In this document: piece by piece, positions 17,648 through 25,775 of the stretch
Layout: every line of letters starts with the position of its first letter
How positions within the stretch are numbered: the stretch's first letter is position 1
Assembly: GCA_944384855.1 (NCBI GenBank)
Contig: CALWUY010000050.1
Coordinates: 162,619-226,618, forward strand
Length of the DNA stretch: 64,000 nt
DNA from: an uncultured Clostridia bacterium
Lineage (GTDB): Bacteria > Bacillota > Clostridia > Oscillospirales > Acutalibacteraceae
Reading direction: 5' to 3'
Translations under genes and position numbers: made by a program
Notes under the pieces: generated by a model
Seen by the model: only the letters and a program-made list of their open reading frames with translations
What the model was told of the DNA's origin: nothing
The model's database searches: none

Positions 17648-17659
17648 AGCGGCTGTTTT
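17632..17659 (+). terminator. Terminator of the comEC-rsmG run
   Basis: A perfect 28-nt palindrome (AAAACAGCCGCTTT and complement) that includes the rsmG stop codon, followed by TTTTTA. The symmetry means it may also work in reverse. Confidence 0.85.
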
Positions 17660-17695
17660 TAGCTTTAAATGACGAATTTGCACGACCGATTTTTC

Positions 17696-17724
17696 TTTAC
17701 AAAAAATATTTGTGCTGTGATAAT
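17696..17724 (+). promoter_or_regulatory. noc promoter
   Basis: TTTACA (17696-17701), 17-nt spacer, GATAAT (17719-17724), 25 nt before the ATG. Confidence 0.6.
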
Positions 17725-17748
17725 TAATAAAGAAACGGAGGCGGCAGA

Positions 17749-18606
17749 ATGTATACAATATCTGATAAGAAACTACTGATGATAAAGCCGGAGGATATAC
17801 GGCCGTCGGCAAACCAGCCGCGCAAAAGCTTTGACGAATATGAATTAAAGCAATTGGCCGACAGCATACATACGAGCGGTATAATCCAGCCGCTGTCAGT
17901 GAGAAAAACCGTTGACGGTTATGAGCTTATAGCCGGAGAACGCCGCCTTAAAGCAGCTATTATGGCGGGTTTGAGGCGGGTCCCCTGTGTAATTCACAGG
18001 ACGGATGAAAACACGGCGGCGCTGTATTCCATAATTGAAAATATTCAAAGAAGCAATCTGACTCCTTTCGAGGAGGCAGAGGGTCTTGAAAGGCTGATAA
18101 CCAAATGCGGAATGTCCCAGACCGAGGTGGCGGCAAGACTCGGTATGGCGCAGTCCACCCTTTCAAACAAACTGCGTATCCTTCGTCTGGGGGAGGATAT
18201 CAGACGGCGTATTACAGCCGCTTCGCTTACAGAGCGGCACGCAAGAGCTTTGCTCAGACTTTCGCCTCAGGAACGGAACAGCGCACTTGACCGCATAATA
18301 GCTGAGGGAATGACCTTAAAGCAGACCGAAGAACTTATAGCTCAGATGCTTGAGGAAAAGGAAGAAAATGATGAAAACCCTGAAAAAGCAGAGGATAAGG
18401 CGGTAAGAAAGTTTTCAATAGGTGATATGCGGCTTTTTTCCAACAGCTTGTCAAAGCTTATCGATACTCTGCAGAATGCGGGTATTGACGCACATTCCCG
18501 GAAATATGAAACAGATAAATATATTGAATATAAAGTCCGTATTATAAAGGACTCGGCTAAAGATTTGCCCCGCCGGGAAGAATCCGCGCAGCTTAAAATC
18601 TGTTAG
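17749..18606 (+). CDS. noc: Noc/ParB-family chromosome-binding protein
   Basis: A 285-aa ParB/Spo0J-superfamily CTP-dependent DNA clamp. The N-terminal domain has IRPSANQPRKSFD, LADSIHTSGIIQPLSVR and the CTP-binding GERRLKAA; it is followed by ENIQRSNLTPFEEAEGL and an HTH domain (SQTEVAARLGMAQSTLSNKLRIL). A C-terminal dimerisation part comes after an acidic linker (EEKEENDENPEKAEDK). Position directly after rsmG is the place of noc in B. subtilis, where Noc binds NBS sites and blocks septum formation over the nucleoid. A plain ParB role is the alternative, since no ParA is adjacent here. GGAGG precedes the ATG. Confidence 0.8.
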   Translation: MYTISDKKLLMIKPEDIRPSANQPRKSFDEYELKQLADSIHTSGIIQPLSVRKTVDGYELIAGERRLKAAIMAGLRRVPCVIHRTDENTAALYSIIENIQRSNLTPFEEAEGLERLITKCGMSQTEVAARLGMAQSTLSNKLRILRLGEDIRRRITAASLTERHARALLRLSPQERNSALDRIIAEGMTLKQTEELIAQMLEEKEENDENPEKAEDKAVRKFSIGDMRLFSNSLSKLIDTLQNAGIDAHSRKYETDKYIEYKVRIIKDSAKDLPRREESAQLKIC

Positions 18607-18637
18607 AAAAGGTTATAGGTTACAGCTAAAAAAATAC

Positions 18638-18666
18638 TTGAAATTCAAGCGACAGAAGTATATAAT
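18638..18666 (+). promoter_or_regulatory. Promoter upstream of the dockerin esterase
   Basis: TTGAAA (18638-18643), 17-nt spacer, TATAAT (18661-18666). The inferred transcription start coincides with a long inverted repeat. Confidence 0.65.
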
Positions 18667-18673
18667 AGCATTT

Positions 18674-18714
18674 ATAAACAAATTTTATAAAAATAAATTA
18701 TAAAAATTGTTTAT
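18674..18714 (+). promoter_or_regulatory. Inverted repeat at the transcription start
   Basis: 17-bp arms (ATAAACAAATTTTATAA against its complement, one mismatch) with a 7-nt loop, beginning at the predicted +1. A second hairpin follows (TTCAAT 18718-18723 with ATTGAA 18745-18750, plus GCGA/TCGC). It could be an operator or a structured 5' leader. Confidence 0.5.
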
Positions 18715-18833
18715 TTGTTCAATTAAACGCGAGTTTTCGCTATTATTGAACGGGTATATTTTATAAGTTTTTTGTTTTAAAACCTGTTTGAGAGAGTGGG
18801 GAGAGGGTTTTAGGCAGAAGCAATAATATAGTA

Positions 18834-21461
18834 TTGCAGCGCAATAAGCCGATGTACATTTCCGGTACAGGCAGAAACGCTGAGGTAAGGATAGATCTTA
18901 TCGATAAGGACGGTCAGGTTGTGCGCACCGCCTCCGCTCAGACCGAAAACGGCGTATGGAGTCTCAACCTTGACGCGATGGAGGGCGGATATGACAGCTA
19001 TACTATTGAGTTTTACTGCAACGGCATTTATCAGTCTTCCGTAAACAATGTGCGTATAGGCGAGGTATTTGTAGCCTCCGGTCAGTCGAACATGGACTAC
19101 AAGATGTGGGAAACCTATGACGGAGCCCAGAAGTTTTACAACGACAGCTACGACAAGCCTAATATAACCGTTTATACAACAGAGGATACTTATTGGAGCG
19201 GGGCCGACGTACCGTACGAGCCGGGGAAAAATTATATAACCGGTTCCTGGGTCCTCGGAGACACGAAAGCTTCGCATAATGTTTCGGCGGTAGCTTATCA
19301 TTTTGCCGATACAATGCAGCAGAAACTCGATGTTCCGGTAGGCGTTATGGTGCTTGCGCTTAGCGGAAGTTCTATATTTGCATGGATCTCCCGCGATGCG
19401 ATTGAGGCTGACGATACGCTGATGAATTTTTTGAATAAGCATAATATTTATTATGATGAGACAAACTGGAGCGAGTCAAATGCTCAGCAGAAGATGTCGT
19501 CACTGTATAATATTAAGGTATCTACCGTGGCCGGACTGCAGATTTCCGGCATGATATGGTATCAGGGATGCAATGAGGTAGGAATACAGGACGGAATATA
19601 CACCAGGGCACTGGAGGTACTGCGTGACTGTTATGCCGATACGTTCAATTACACCGACGGAGAACTTCCGTTTGTACTGACACAGCTTCACGCTTACGGA
19701 TTTACCGATCCGGGACTGCCGAATATGTGGACGCAGATGGCACAGGCGGTGGCTCAGAATCCCGATGATATGGGACAGATAACCATATATGACCTGCCGC
19801 TCGACTGGGATTATTCAGAATGGGCGCCTTACGGAATGGGAGGAGACCCTATACATCCGATAACCAAGGAGCCTGTAGGCAGACGGCTTGCAGAAGCGAT
19901 GTACTCGCTTAAGTATGACAGAAGTTACGGTGAATATTCACCTCCGGTATGGAACGGTACCAAAAGAATAGAGGGAAAATACATTTATCTCGATTTTGAT
20001 TTTGTAGGTGACGGACTTGCCACGCCGGACGGTATAGCGCTGGACGGCTTCTCTATAGCCGATTCAAAGGGAATATTCGTCAATGCGAAAGCCGAAATTG
20101 TAGACGAAAACACCGTAAAGGTATACAGCGATACAATTGACAATCCGGTAGATGTTTCTTACTGTTTTGATAATTACAGTATAACCTCAAATCTTTACGG
20201 CACTCAGAACGGCGGAGTATTTATGCCGGCGGTTCCGTTTATCACTACCGATGATAAAGAAGTTACACGTGCCCAGAACAACAGCTGGTATGCTGTCGAC
20301 GATGCGACGCTCACCCATATAGAAGGTTTGAGATTCGGGTACTATGACAGCTGGAGCGCAGAAGGCGCCGCGGCTCAGATCGTCAGCGACGTAAAGGATT
20401 ACGGCGACGGTTCGCTGAAACTTGAATATACCGGAGAAAATGAGAGCTTTTATGCGAGCCCCACGCTGCTGGGAAATGACGGAGTAATGTTTGCAGATAT
20501 TAATTACAACTACTCTTTCTATGACAGAATCGACTTCAAGGTAAAGAATACCGGAAGTCAGATAAACTTCAAACATCTGGCAATTTTGAGCGGCGGTGTA
20601 TGGTATTATGCGGACATCAATCAGACTTTATCTTCTGACAGCGGCTGGATAAATCTCACAGCTGACCTTAACAATCTTAAAGACGACAGCGGAGCGGTTT
20701 ATAAGCCTAATGTACTGTCGTCGGTAAGTGAAATACGGTTTGTATTTGACGGAGTGACTTCTGCCGGAACCGCTTATATTGATACCATACAGTTAGGCAA
20801 TTCCACATACGGAGGATTCAGAGAAGTTCCGGAAGCTCCCACAACAGCAAATGTCGGCGAATTCGGAGTTTCGCTCAGCTATATGGCGGTTATAAATACG
20901 GCTTATATAGGAGATAACGGACTTATGAGCAATGCCGCCGGAGTCAACGCTTCAGACAGCGACTTTATAGAGTTTGATATTTATATTAACGATATTACCG
21001 AAGTAGAGCGTCTTAAAGAGCTCGGATACGGTTTTGCAATGTGGATCAGTTCTAATTCTCAGGTCAGATGGAACAACCGTTGTAATTTCAATTTTACAAG
21101 TCAGCTTACAAAATCCGGCTGGAATCATGTGACGGTCAAAATGAGCGATATAAGTTACCGTGAATCAGGCTTCACATTTGAAAATATGTATTATTTCTAT
21201 ATAACCTGTAATAATTCCGCAAATGAACGCACCGATACTTCTTTATATGTTAAGCTGTCGAACTTTACCCATACAGTTCACGCCGGTGATATTACCGCCG
21301 ACGGGAAAATCGATATTCTTGATATTATAAGAATGAAGAATGTACAGTTGGGTGAAGAGACAGAATACGATGTACTGGCTCTTGACACCGACCGCAACGG
21401 AGTTTATGAGGCCGCGGTTGATCTTGCGGCTCTGAGAAAACAGTTGTTTGAAAGTTTTTGA
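18834..21461 (+). CDS. Sialate O-acetylesterase-like (SASA) esterase with C-terminal dockerin; N-terminus doubtful
   Basis: 875 residues from TTG 18834. The SASA esterase domain has the nucleophile in ASGQSNMDYKMWE (Ser about 85), MIWYQGCNEVG, and the catalytic DPIHPITKEPVGRRL. These enzymes remove acetyl groups from sialic acid or plant polysaccharides. Two beta-sandwich, carbohydrate-binding-like modules follow (about residues 500-660 and 680-810). A type I dockerin with two Ca-binding repeats (GDITADGKIDILDIIRMK and DTDRNGVYEAAVDLAALR) closes the protein. No signal peptide is present, although a dockerin enzyme must be exported. The frame stays open upstream to 18792 (NNIVLQRNKP, a normal family start) with no start codon or SD. 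The 5' end may have been lost. Confidence 0.8.
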   Translation: MQRNKPMYISGTGRNAEVRIDLIDKDGQVVRTASAQTENGVWSLNLDAMEGGYDSYTIEFYCNGIYQSSVNNVRIGEVFVASGQSNMDYKMWETYDGAQKFYNDSYDKPNITVYTTEDTYWSGADVPYEPGKNYITGSWVLGDTKASHNVSAVAYHFADTMQQKLDVPVGVMVLALSGSSIFAWISRDAIEADDTLMNFLNKHNIYYDETNWSESNAQQKMSSLYNIKVSTVAGLQISGMIWYQGCNEVGIQDGIYTRALEVLRDCYADTFNYTDGELPFVLTQLHAYGFTDPGLPNMWTQMAQAVAQNPDDMGQITIYDLPLDWDYSEWAPYGMGGDPIHPITKEPVGRRLAEAMYSLKYDRSYGEYSPPVWNGTKRIEGKYIYLDFDFVGDGLATPDGIALDGFSIADSKGIFVNAKAEIVDENTVKVYSDTIDNPVDVSYCFDNYSITSNLYGTQNGGVFMPAVPFITTDDKEVTRAQNNSWYAVDDATLTHIEGLRFGYYDSWSAEGAAAQIVSDVKDYGDGSLKLEYTGENESFYASPTLLGNDGVMFADINYNYSFYDRIDFKVKNTGSQINFKHLAILSGGVWYYADINQTLSSDSGWINLTADLNNLKDDSGAVYKPNVLSSVSEIRFVFDGVTSAGTAYIDTIQLGNSTYGGFREVPEAPTTANVGEFGVSLSYMAVINTAYIGDNGLMSNAAGVNASDSDFIEFDIYINDITEVERLKELGYGFAMWISSNSQVRWNNRCNFNFTSQLTKSGWNHVTVKMSDISYRESGFTFENMYYFYITCNNSANERTDTSLYVKLSNFTHTVHAGDITADGKIDILDIIRMKNVQLGEETEYDVLALDTDRNGVYEAAVDLAALRKQLFESF

Positions 21462-21480
21462 TTTTATATTTTAAAAATGA

Positions 21481-21515
21481 AATATGCTATCTCATCAGAG
21501 ATAGCATATTTTTTT
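21481..21515 (+). terminator. Dockerin esterase terminator
   Basis: 13-bp perfect stem AATATGCTATCTC and complement, ATCA loop, T-rich tail. Confidence 0.9.
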
Positions 21516-21557
21516 GCGTACGGAAAAACGTATTTTACAGATTAACAGGGACAGCGG

Positions 21558-22322
21558 TTAATTTTTTATTTTGTCAAGCGCGCCTTTTTCAAGGCGGGAA
21601 ACCTGTGCCTGTGATATACCTATTTCCTTTGATACTTCCATCTGGGTTTTGCCCTGCATAAAGCGAAGCGATAAAATAAGTTTTTCACGCTCGCTCAGGC
21701 CGTTTATCGCTTCTTTGAGGGCTATTTCATCCAGCCAGTTGTTATCGTCATTATTGTCTCCGACCTGGTCGAGAACATAAATTGTATCGCCTCCGTCGGA
21801 ATATACAGGGTCGTAAAGCGACATGGGACTTACTGTACTTTCCAGCGCTATTACCACTTCACCCGGCGATATATCAAGTTTTTCTGCTATTTCTTCTACT
21901 GTGGGTTCGGTCTGCTTTTCGCGGGAAAGCTGTTCCTTTACCTGCATCGCCCTGTAGGCAGTATCTTTTATTGAACGGCTTACTCTTATGGAATTATTGT
22001 CCCTGAGGTATCTGCGTATTTCTCCTATTATCATCGGTACGGCGTAGGTGGAAAAACGCACATTCTGAGATACATCGAAATTATCTATGGCTTTTATGAG
22101 CCCTATGCATCCCACCTGAAACAGATCGTCTATATTTTCTCCTCTTCCGGTGAACCGTTGTATCACGCTTAGTACCAGTCTCAGATTTCCGTTTATAAGT
22201 TCGTCACGCGCCTTGATGTCTCCGGCTCTTACCTTTTTTAACAGAGCTTCCTTTTCACTTTCTTTCAAAAGCGGGAGTTTTGACGTGTCTACCCCGCAAA
22301 TGAAAACCTTGTTATTATACAT
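21558..22322 (-). CDS. sigG: RNA polymerase forespore sigma factor SigG
   Basis: A 254-aa sigma-70 family protein with region 2 (ELINGNLRLVLSVIQRF and DLFQVGCIGLIKAIDNFD), region 3 (RSIKDTAYRAMQVKEQL) and region 4 (LSEREKLILSLRFMQGKTQMEV and ISQAQVSRLEKGALDKI). The N-terminus YNNKVFICGVDTSKLPLL is the SigG signature that separates it from SigF and SigE. It directs late forespore gene expression, so the organism probably sporulates. The ATG follows GGAGG. No SpoIIG/SpoIIAB partner is adjacent; a sigma-F promoter could not be assigned with confidence. Confidence 0.95.
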   Translation of the reverse strand: MYNNKVFICGVDTSKLPLLKESEKEALLKKVRAGDIKARDELINGNLRLVLSVIQRFTGRGENIDDLFQVGCIGLIKAIDNFDVSQNVRFSTYAVPMIIGEIRRYLRDNNSIRVSRSIKDTAYRAMQVKEQLSREKQTEPTVEEIAEKLDISPGEVVIALESTVSPMSLYDPVYSDGGDTIYVLDQVGDNNDDNNWLDEIALKEAINGLSEREKLILSLRFMQGKTQMEVSKEIGISQAQVSRLEKGALDKIKN

Positions 22323-22463
22323 CTGAGCTACCTCCGTAAATCATAACAATAAAATAAGATTTTTCACATTAAAATTATTGTCTGTACAGAGGCCTAATAC
22401 ACAAATAAAATATTTTTTGTTTCGACATATTTCACTTGTATTTTTAAAAAGTTTATAAATCCG

Positions 22464-22492
22464 TTGCGCAAACGTAAAAATTAAAGTATAAT
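22464..22492 (+). promoter_or_regulatory. Promoter of the HD-domain gene
   Basis: TTGCGC (22464-22469), 17-nt spacer, TATAAT (22487-22492). Confidence 0.55.
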
Positions 22493-22526
22493 AATAAAAA
22501 AATATACAGGATATACGGGAGGATAT

Positions 22527-23186
22527 ATGGTAACTTTCAGTGAGCTGAAAAAGAATGACGATATCAACACATATATAGTTGCGGCGGATAAATCCCTTGA
22601 AGTACTGGGATTTACCGAGCATAGTTTTGCCCATGTCGGCAAAGTGGCAAAGGAATGCGAGTATATACTTTCTACTCTGGGGTACAGTGACAAGGAGGTA
22701 GAACTTGCTAAAATCGCGGCGTTTCTTCACGATATAGGGAATCTTGTAAACCGTATAGACCATTCCCAGAGCGGCGCGGTAATGGCTTTCAGAATACTTG
22801 ACAAACTGGGTATGCCGGCGGGAGATATCGCTACGGTGGTTACGGCGATAGGAAATCACGACGAGGGCACCGGCGTACCGGTAAGCGAGATTGCGGCTGC
22901 GCTTATTTTAGCCGATAAATCCGACGTTCGCCGCAGCCGTGTAAGGAACAGCGATAAAACCACCTTTGATATTCACGACAGGGTAAATTATTCTGTGGAA
23001 AAATCTTCGCTTAAAATCAACGAGGCTAAAACCGAGATAAAGCTGAGTCTTCATATAAACACAAACTACGGCAGCATAATGGAGTATTTTGAGATTTTCA
23101 TGGAGCGAATGCTGCTTTGCCGCAAAGCCGCCGAGCGTCTGGGACTGATATTCAAGCTGAGAATCAACGGTCAGCAGCTTTTGTAA
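22527..23186 (+). CDS. HD-domain phosphohydrolase
   Basis: A 219-aa soluble HD-superfamily protein with the metal-binding pattern HSFAHVGKV (H), AAFLHDIGN (HD), GNHDEG and a later ALILADKSDVRRSRVRN (D). The core resembles HD/HDc nucleotide phosphohydrolases; the substrate is unknown. GGGAGG precedes the ATG. It stands alone between sigG, which diverges, and a two-component operon 64 nt downstream that it may share. Confidence 0.8.
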   Translation: MVTFSELKKNDDINTYIVAADKSLEVLGFTEHSFAHVGKVAKECEYILSTLGYSDKEVELAKIAAFLHDIGNLVNRIDHSQSGAVMAFRILDKLGMPAGDIATVVTAIGNHDEGTGVPVSEIAAALILADKSDVRRSRVRNSDKTTFDIHDRVNYSVEKSSLKINEAKTEIKLSLHINTNYGSIMEYFEIFMERMLLCRKAAERLGLIFKLRINGQQLL

Positions 23187-23250
23187 CTACTGTTTCAATT
23201 AAATTGCCCGGCTAAGTTTGCAACAAATATCTGAGATAGGGAATAACAAA

Positions 23251-23910
23251 ATGATATATTTGCTTGAAGATGACCAAAGCATAAGAAAATTTGTGATTTA
23301 TGCTTTAAGGCAGAAAGGAATGGAGGCAGAGGGATTCGATTTGCCGTCGCAGCTTTATGCGGCGATGGAAAAGCGAAAGCCGGATCTTTTGCTGCTTGAT
23401 ATAATGTTGCCTGAAGAAGACGGGATAACGGTTCTGTCGAAAGTAAGACAGAATGTACAGACCCGTGATCTTCCGGTGATAATGCTTACGGCCAGAGATT
23501 CCGAATACGACAGGGTTTTAGGGCTTGACAGCGGTGCGGATGATTATATACCGAAACCGTTCGGTACCATGGAATTGGTTTCAAGGATAAAAGCGCTTTT
23601 GAGAAGAACGTCGGCAAACCGGCCGGTATTTTATTCGGAGGAACTTTCTGTAGATACGGAAAGTCATGTAGTGTCGGTAAAAGGCGAGGAGATAACTGTA
23701 ACGGTAAAGGAATATGAGCTGCTTTGCGAGCTGTTCAAAAAACGAGGGTCGGTTTTGTCGAGGGATGACCTGCTTAAAAGTATATGGGGATACAGTTATG
23801 ACGGTGAAAACCGTACGGTGGATGTACATATAAGAACTTTGCGGACCAAGCTTAAATCAGCAGGAAGGCTTATCGAAACCGTAAGGGGTTTCGGATATAA
23901 AATAAGGTAA
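23251..23910 (+). CDS. OmpR/PhoB-type response regulator
   Basis: 219 residues: receiver domain (acidic pair EDD, phospho-acceptor in LLLDIMLPEEDG, Thr in MLTARD, Lys in PKPFG) and a C-terminal winged helix (VTVKEYELLCELFKKRGSVL and NRTVDVHIRTLRTKL). The ATG at 23251 is chosen because the receiver starts MIYLLEDD and AGGGA lies upstream; an upstream TTG would add 11 non-conserved residues. It is followed after 4 nt by a PAS-containing kinase, in the PhoPR/PnpSR style. The signal is unknown; phosphate is possible. Confidence 0.92.
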   Translation: MIYLLEDDQSIRKFVIYALRQKGMEAEGFDLPSQLYAAMEKRKPDLLLLDIMLPEEDGITVLSKVRQNVQTRDLPVIMLTARDSEYDRVLGLDSGADDYIPKPFGTMELVSRIKALLRRTSANRPVFYSEELSVDTESHVVSVKGEEITVTVKEYELLCELFKKRGSVLSRDDLLKSIWGYSYDGENRTVDVHIRTLRTKLKSAGRLIETVRGFGYKIR

Positions 23911-23914
23911 AAAT

Positions 23915-25567
23915 ATGACCGGAAAAATATTCAGGGGAATTTTGGTTACCGCTTTGCTGACGATGACGGCCTGTCTTTTATTCATTATAGGAATGCAATA
24001 TCAGTTTTATACGGATACAAGAAAGCAGTCGCTGGAAAATCAGGCTTATCTTATCAGCCGCACGGTTGACGGGGGCGGAGATATCAGGGATTTCGGAAAG
24101 CTTGACGACAGAATTACTTTGATAGATAAAAACGGCGAAGTTTTATACGATAATAAAACGGATATTTCTGAAACGGAAAATCATTCGGACAGACAGGAGT
24201 TCAGGGAAGCACTTGAAAACGGAACGGGCAGTTCCGCAAGATTTTCACAAACGCTTGAAAAGCATACATATTATTATGCGGTAAAGCTTGCTGACGGTAC
24301 GGTGCTGCGTGTTGCAGGGGAAAATATAACCCTGCTTACGGCTGTGCTGCGGCTGCTGCCTGCCATATCGGCAATAATAATAATGACCTTTATAATTGCA
24401 CTTATAACGGCTTTTGTGACATCGAAAAGAATCATTGCGCCAATAAATGCAATCAGTCCGGATAACCCGGACACAGTATCGGAGTATGAGGAACTTACAC
24501 CTTTAATCAGAAAACTGAGGGCTCAGAATAAAAGGATAGAGCGTCAGATAACCGAACTTACACGCAGCCGTAAGGAATTTGAGATAATATCCGAGAATAT
24601 GAAAGAGGGTATAATTCTCACTGATTCAGACGGCGGTATACTCGCCTATAACGGCAGTATTACCCGGTTTTTTGATACCGAAACCGATTTAAAGGGTAAA
24701 AATATTTTACGGGTCAGCAGAGAAGAGGTTTTTTACAGACTGCTCTGCAGCATTTCTTCGGGTCTGCACAGCGAGTATTTGATAAGCCGCAAAGAACAGA
24801 GTCTGGAAATAATAACAAATCCGGTTTTTGATGAGCTTAACAGGTGCAGGGGAGCGGTTATTCTGGTAATAGACGTAACCGAAAAGCAGGAACGGGAAAG
24901 GCTGCGGCGGGAATTCACGGCGAATGTTTCACATGAGCTTAAAACCCCGCTGACGTCGATACTTGGTTTTTCTGAAATATTGAAAGAGGGATTGGCAGAG
25001 AGTGCAGATGTAAAGAACTTCGGTGACGACATCAACCGTGAAACCAGACGGCTTATTTCGCTTGTAGAGGATATAATCAAGCTTTCCCGGCTTGATGAAG
25101 GAATTTTGGATAATGAAAAACAGGATATAGAGTTAAAACATATCGCTGAAGAGGTTCGGGAAAGACTGCAGCCGTCAGCCGATGCAAAAGGAATATGTTT
25201 GGAGGTTGAGGGGGAAACTGTATATGTAAACGGAAATGCCGGGCTTATATTTGAAATGATATACAATTTGTGCGACAACGCGATTAAATACAACCGCGAA
25301 GGCGGAAAGGTAACGGTTGTAACGGGTATAAGGGAACAGAAACCGTTTATATCTGTAAAGGATACGGGGATAGGTATTGCCGCGGAGCATAAAGACAGGA
25401 TATTTGAAAGATTTTACCGTGTGGACAAATCGCGGTCTGATATGAGCGGCGGTACGGGGCTTGGACTTTCGATAGTAAAGCGTATAGCCGGTGCCAGCGG
25501 AGCGGCAATAAATCTTGACAGTAAACCGGGCGAAGGAACACAGATAACCGTCAGTTTCGGTGAATAA
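23915..25567 (+). CDS. PhoR-like sensor histidine kinase
   Basis: A 550-aa membrane kinase. TM1 is near residues 8-27, an extracytoplasmic sensor loop of about 125 residues follows, and TM2 is near 155-178 (AISAIIIMTFIIALITAFV). A linker and a PAS domain (EFEIISENMKEGIILTDSDG) lead into the HisKA box VSHELKTPLTSILGFSE. The ATPase has N box NLCDNAIKYN, G1 DTGIGI, F box and G2 GTGLGLSIVKR. Domain order is that of PhoR/WalK-type kinases, although a clear HAMP is lacking. It pairs with the response regulator directly upstream. Confidence 0.92.
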   Translation: MTGKIFRGILVTALLTMTACLLFIIGMQYQFYTDTRKQSLENQAYLISRTVDGGGDIRDFGKLDDRITLIDKNGEVLYDNKTDISETENHSDRQEFREALENGTGSSARFSQTLEKHTYYYAVKLADGTVLRVAGENITLLTAVLRLLPAISAIIIMTFIIALITAFVTSKRIIAPINAISPDNPDTVSEYEELTPLIRKLRAQNKRIERQITELTRSRKEFEIISENMKEGIILTDSDGGILAYNGSITRFFDTETDLKGKNILRVSREEVFYRLLCSISSGLHSEYLISRKEQSLEIITNPVFDELNRCRGAVILVIDVTEKQERERLRREFTANVSHELKTPLTSILGFSEILKEGLAESADVKNFGDDINRETRRLISLVEDIIKLSRLDEGILDNEKQDIELKHIAEEVRERLQPSADAKGICLEVEGETVYVNGNAGLIFEMIYNLCDNAIKYNREGGKVTVVTGIREQKPFISVKDTGIGIAAEHKDRIFERFYRVDKSRSDMSGGTGLGLSIVKRIAGASGAAINLDSKPGEGTQITVSFGE

Positions 25568-25612
25568 GAAATTTTTGCTTGCAAAAAATAATAAAATGTG
25601 TTATTATTTCTT

Positions 25613-25732
25613 TGGTTTAAGGGAGTAGCCGACGCTTTATGCGTTGCAATTTGCGACATTACGGTTTAAAACCCGCTTTTGCATTAAACGGCAAGACTTT
25701 TACCGTGTACAGCGCGGTAAAAGTCTTTTTGT
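25613..25732 (+). ncRNA. yybP-ykoY (Mn2+) riboswitch with transcription terminator
   Basis: The leader holds the signature words of the yybP-ykoY family in order: AAGGGAGTAGCC (loop 1), a GACGC/GCGTT hairpin, GCGACATTAC (loop 3) and CGGCAAGAC closing helix P1. P1 forms from GGTTTAAG (25614-25621) with CTTTTACC (25697-25704). The P1 3' strand is also the 5' arm of the terminator at 25693-25727, so ligand-stabilised P1 would prevent termination (an on-switch). The family binds Mn2+ and usually precedes Mn exporters or other stress genes; here the next gene is an oadB-like sodium pump subunit. Confidence 0.85.
25693..25731 (+). terminator. Riboswitch-controlled terminator
   Basis: 13-bp perfect stem AAGACTTTTACCG/CGGTAAAAGTCTT with a 9-nt loop and a T tail. 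The 5' arm overlaps riboswitch P1. Confidence 0.85.
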
Positions 25733-25775
25733 TTATAGAAAAATCAATAATAAATAAGAAGAAAGGTTGTTCTTA

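Noticed and set aside
17749-18606. Chromosomal parB with parS function
   Set aside because: No parA neighbour, and the position right after rsmG is that of noc, so Noc is preferred.
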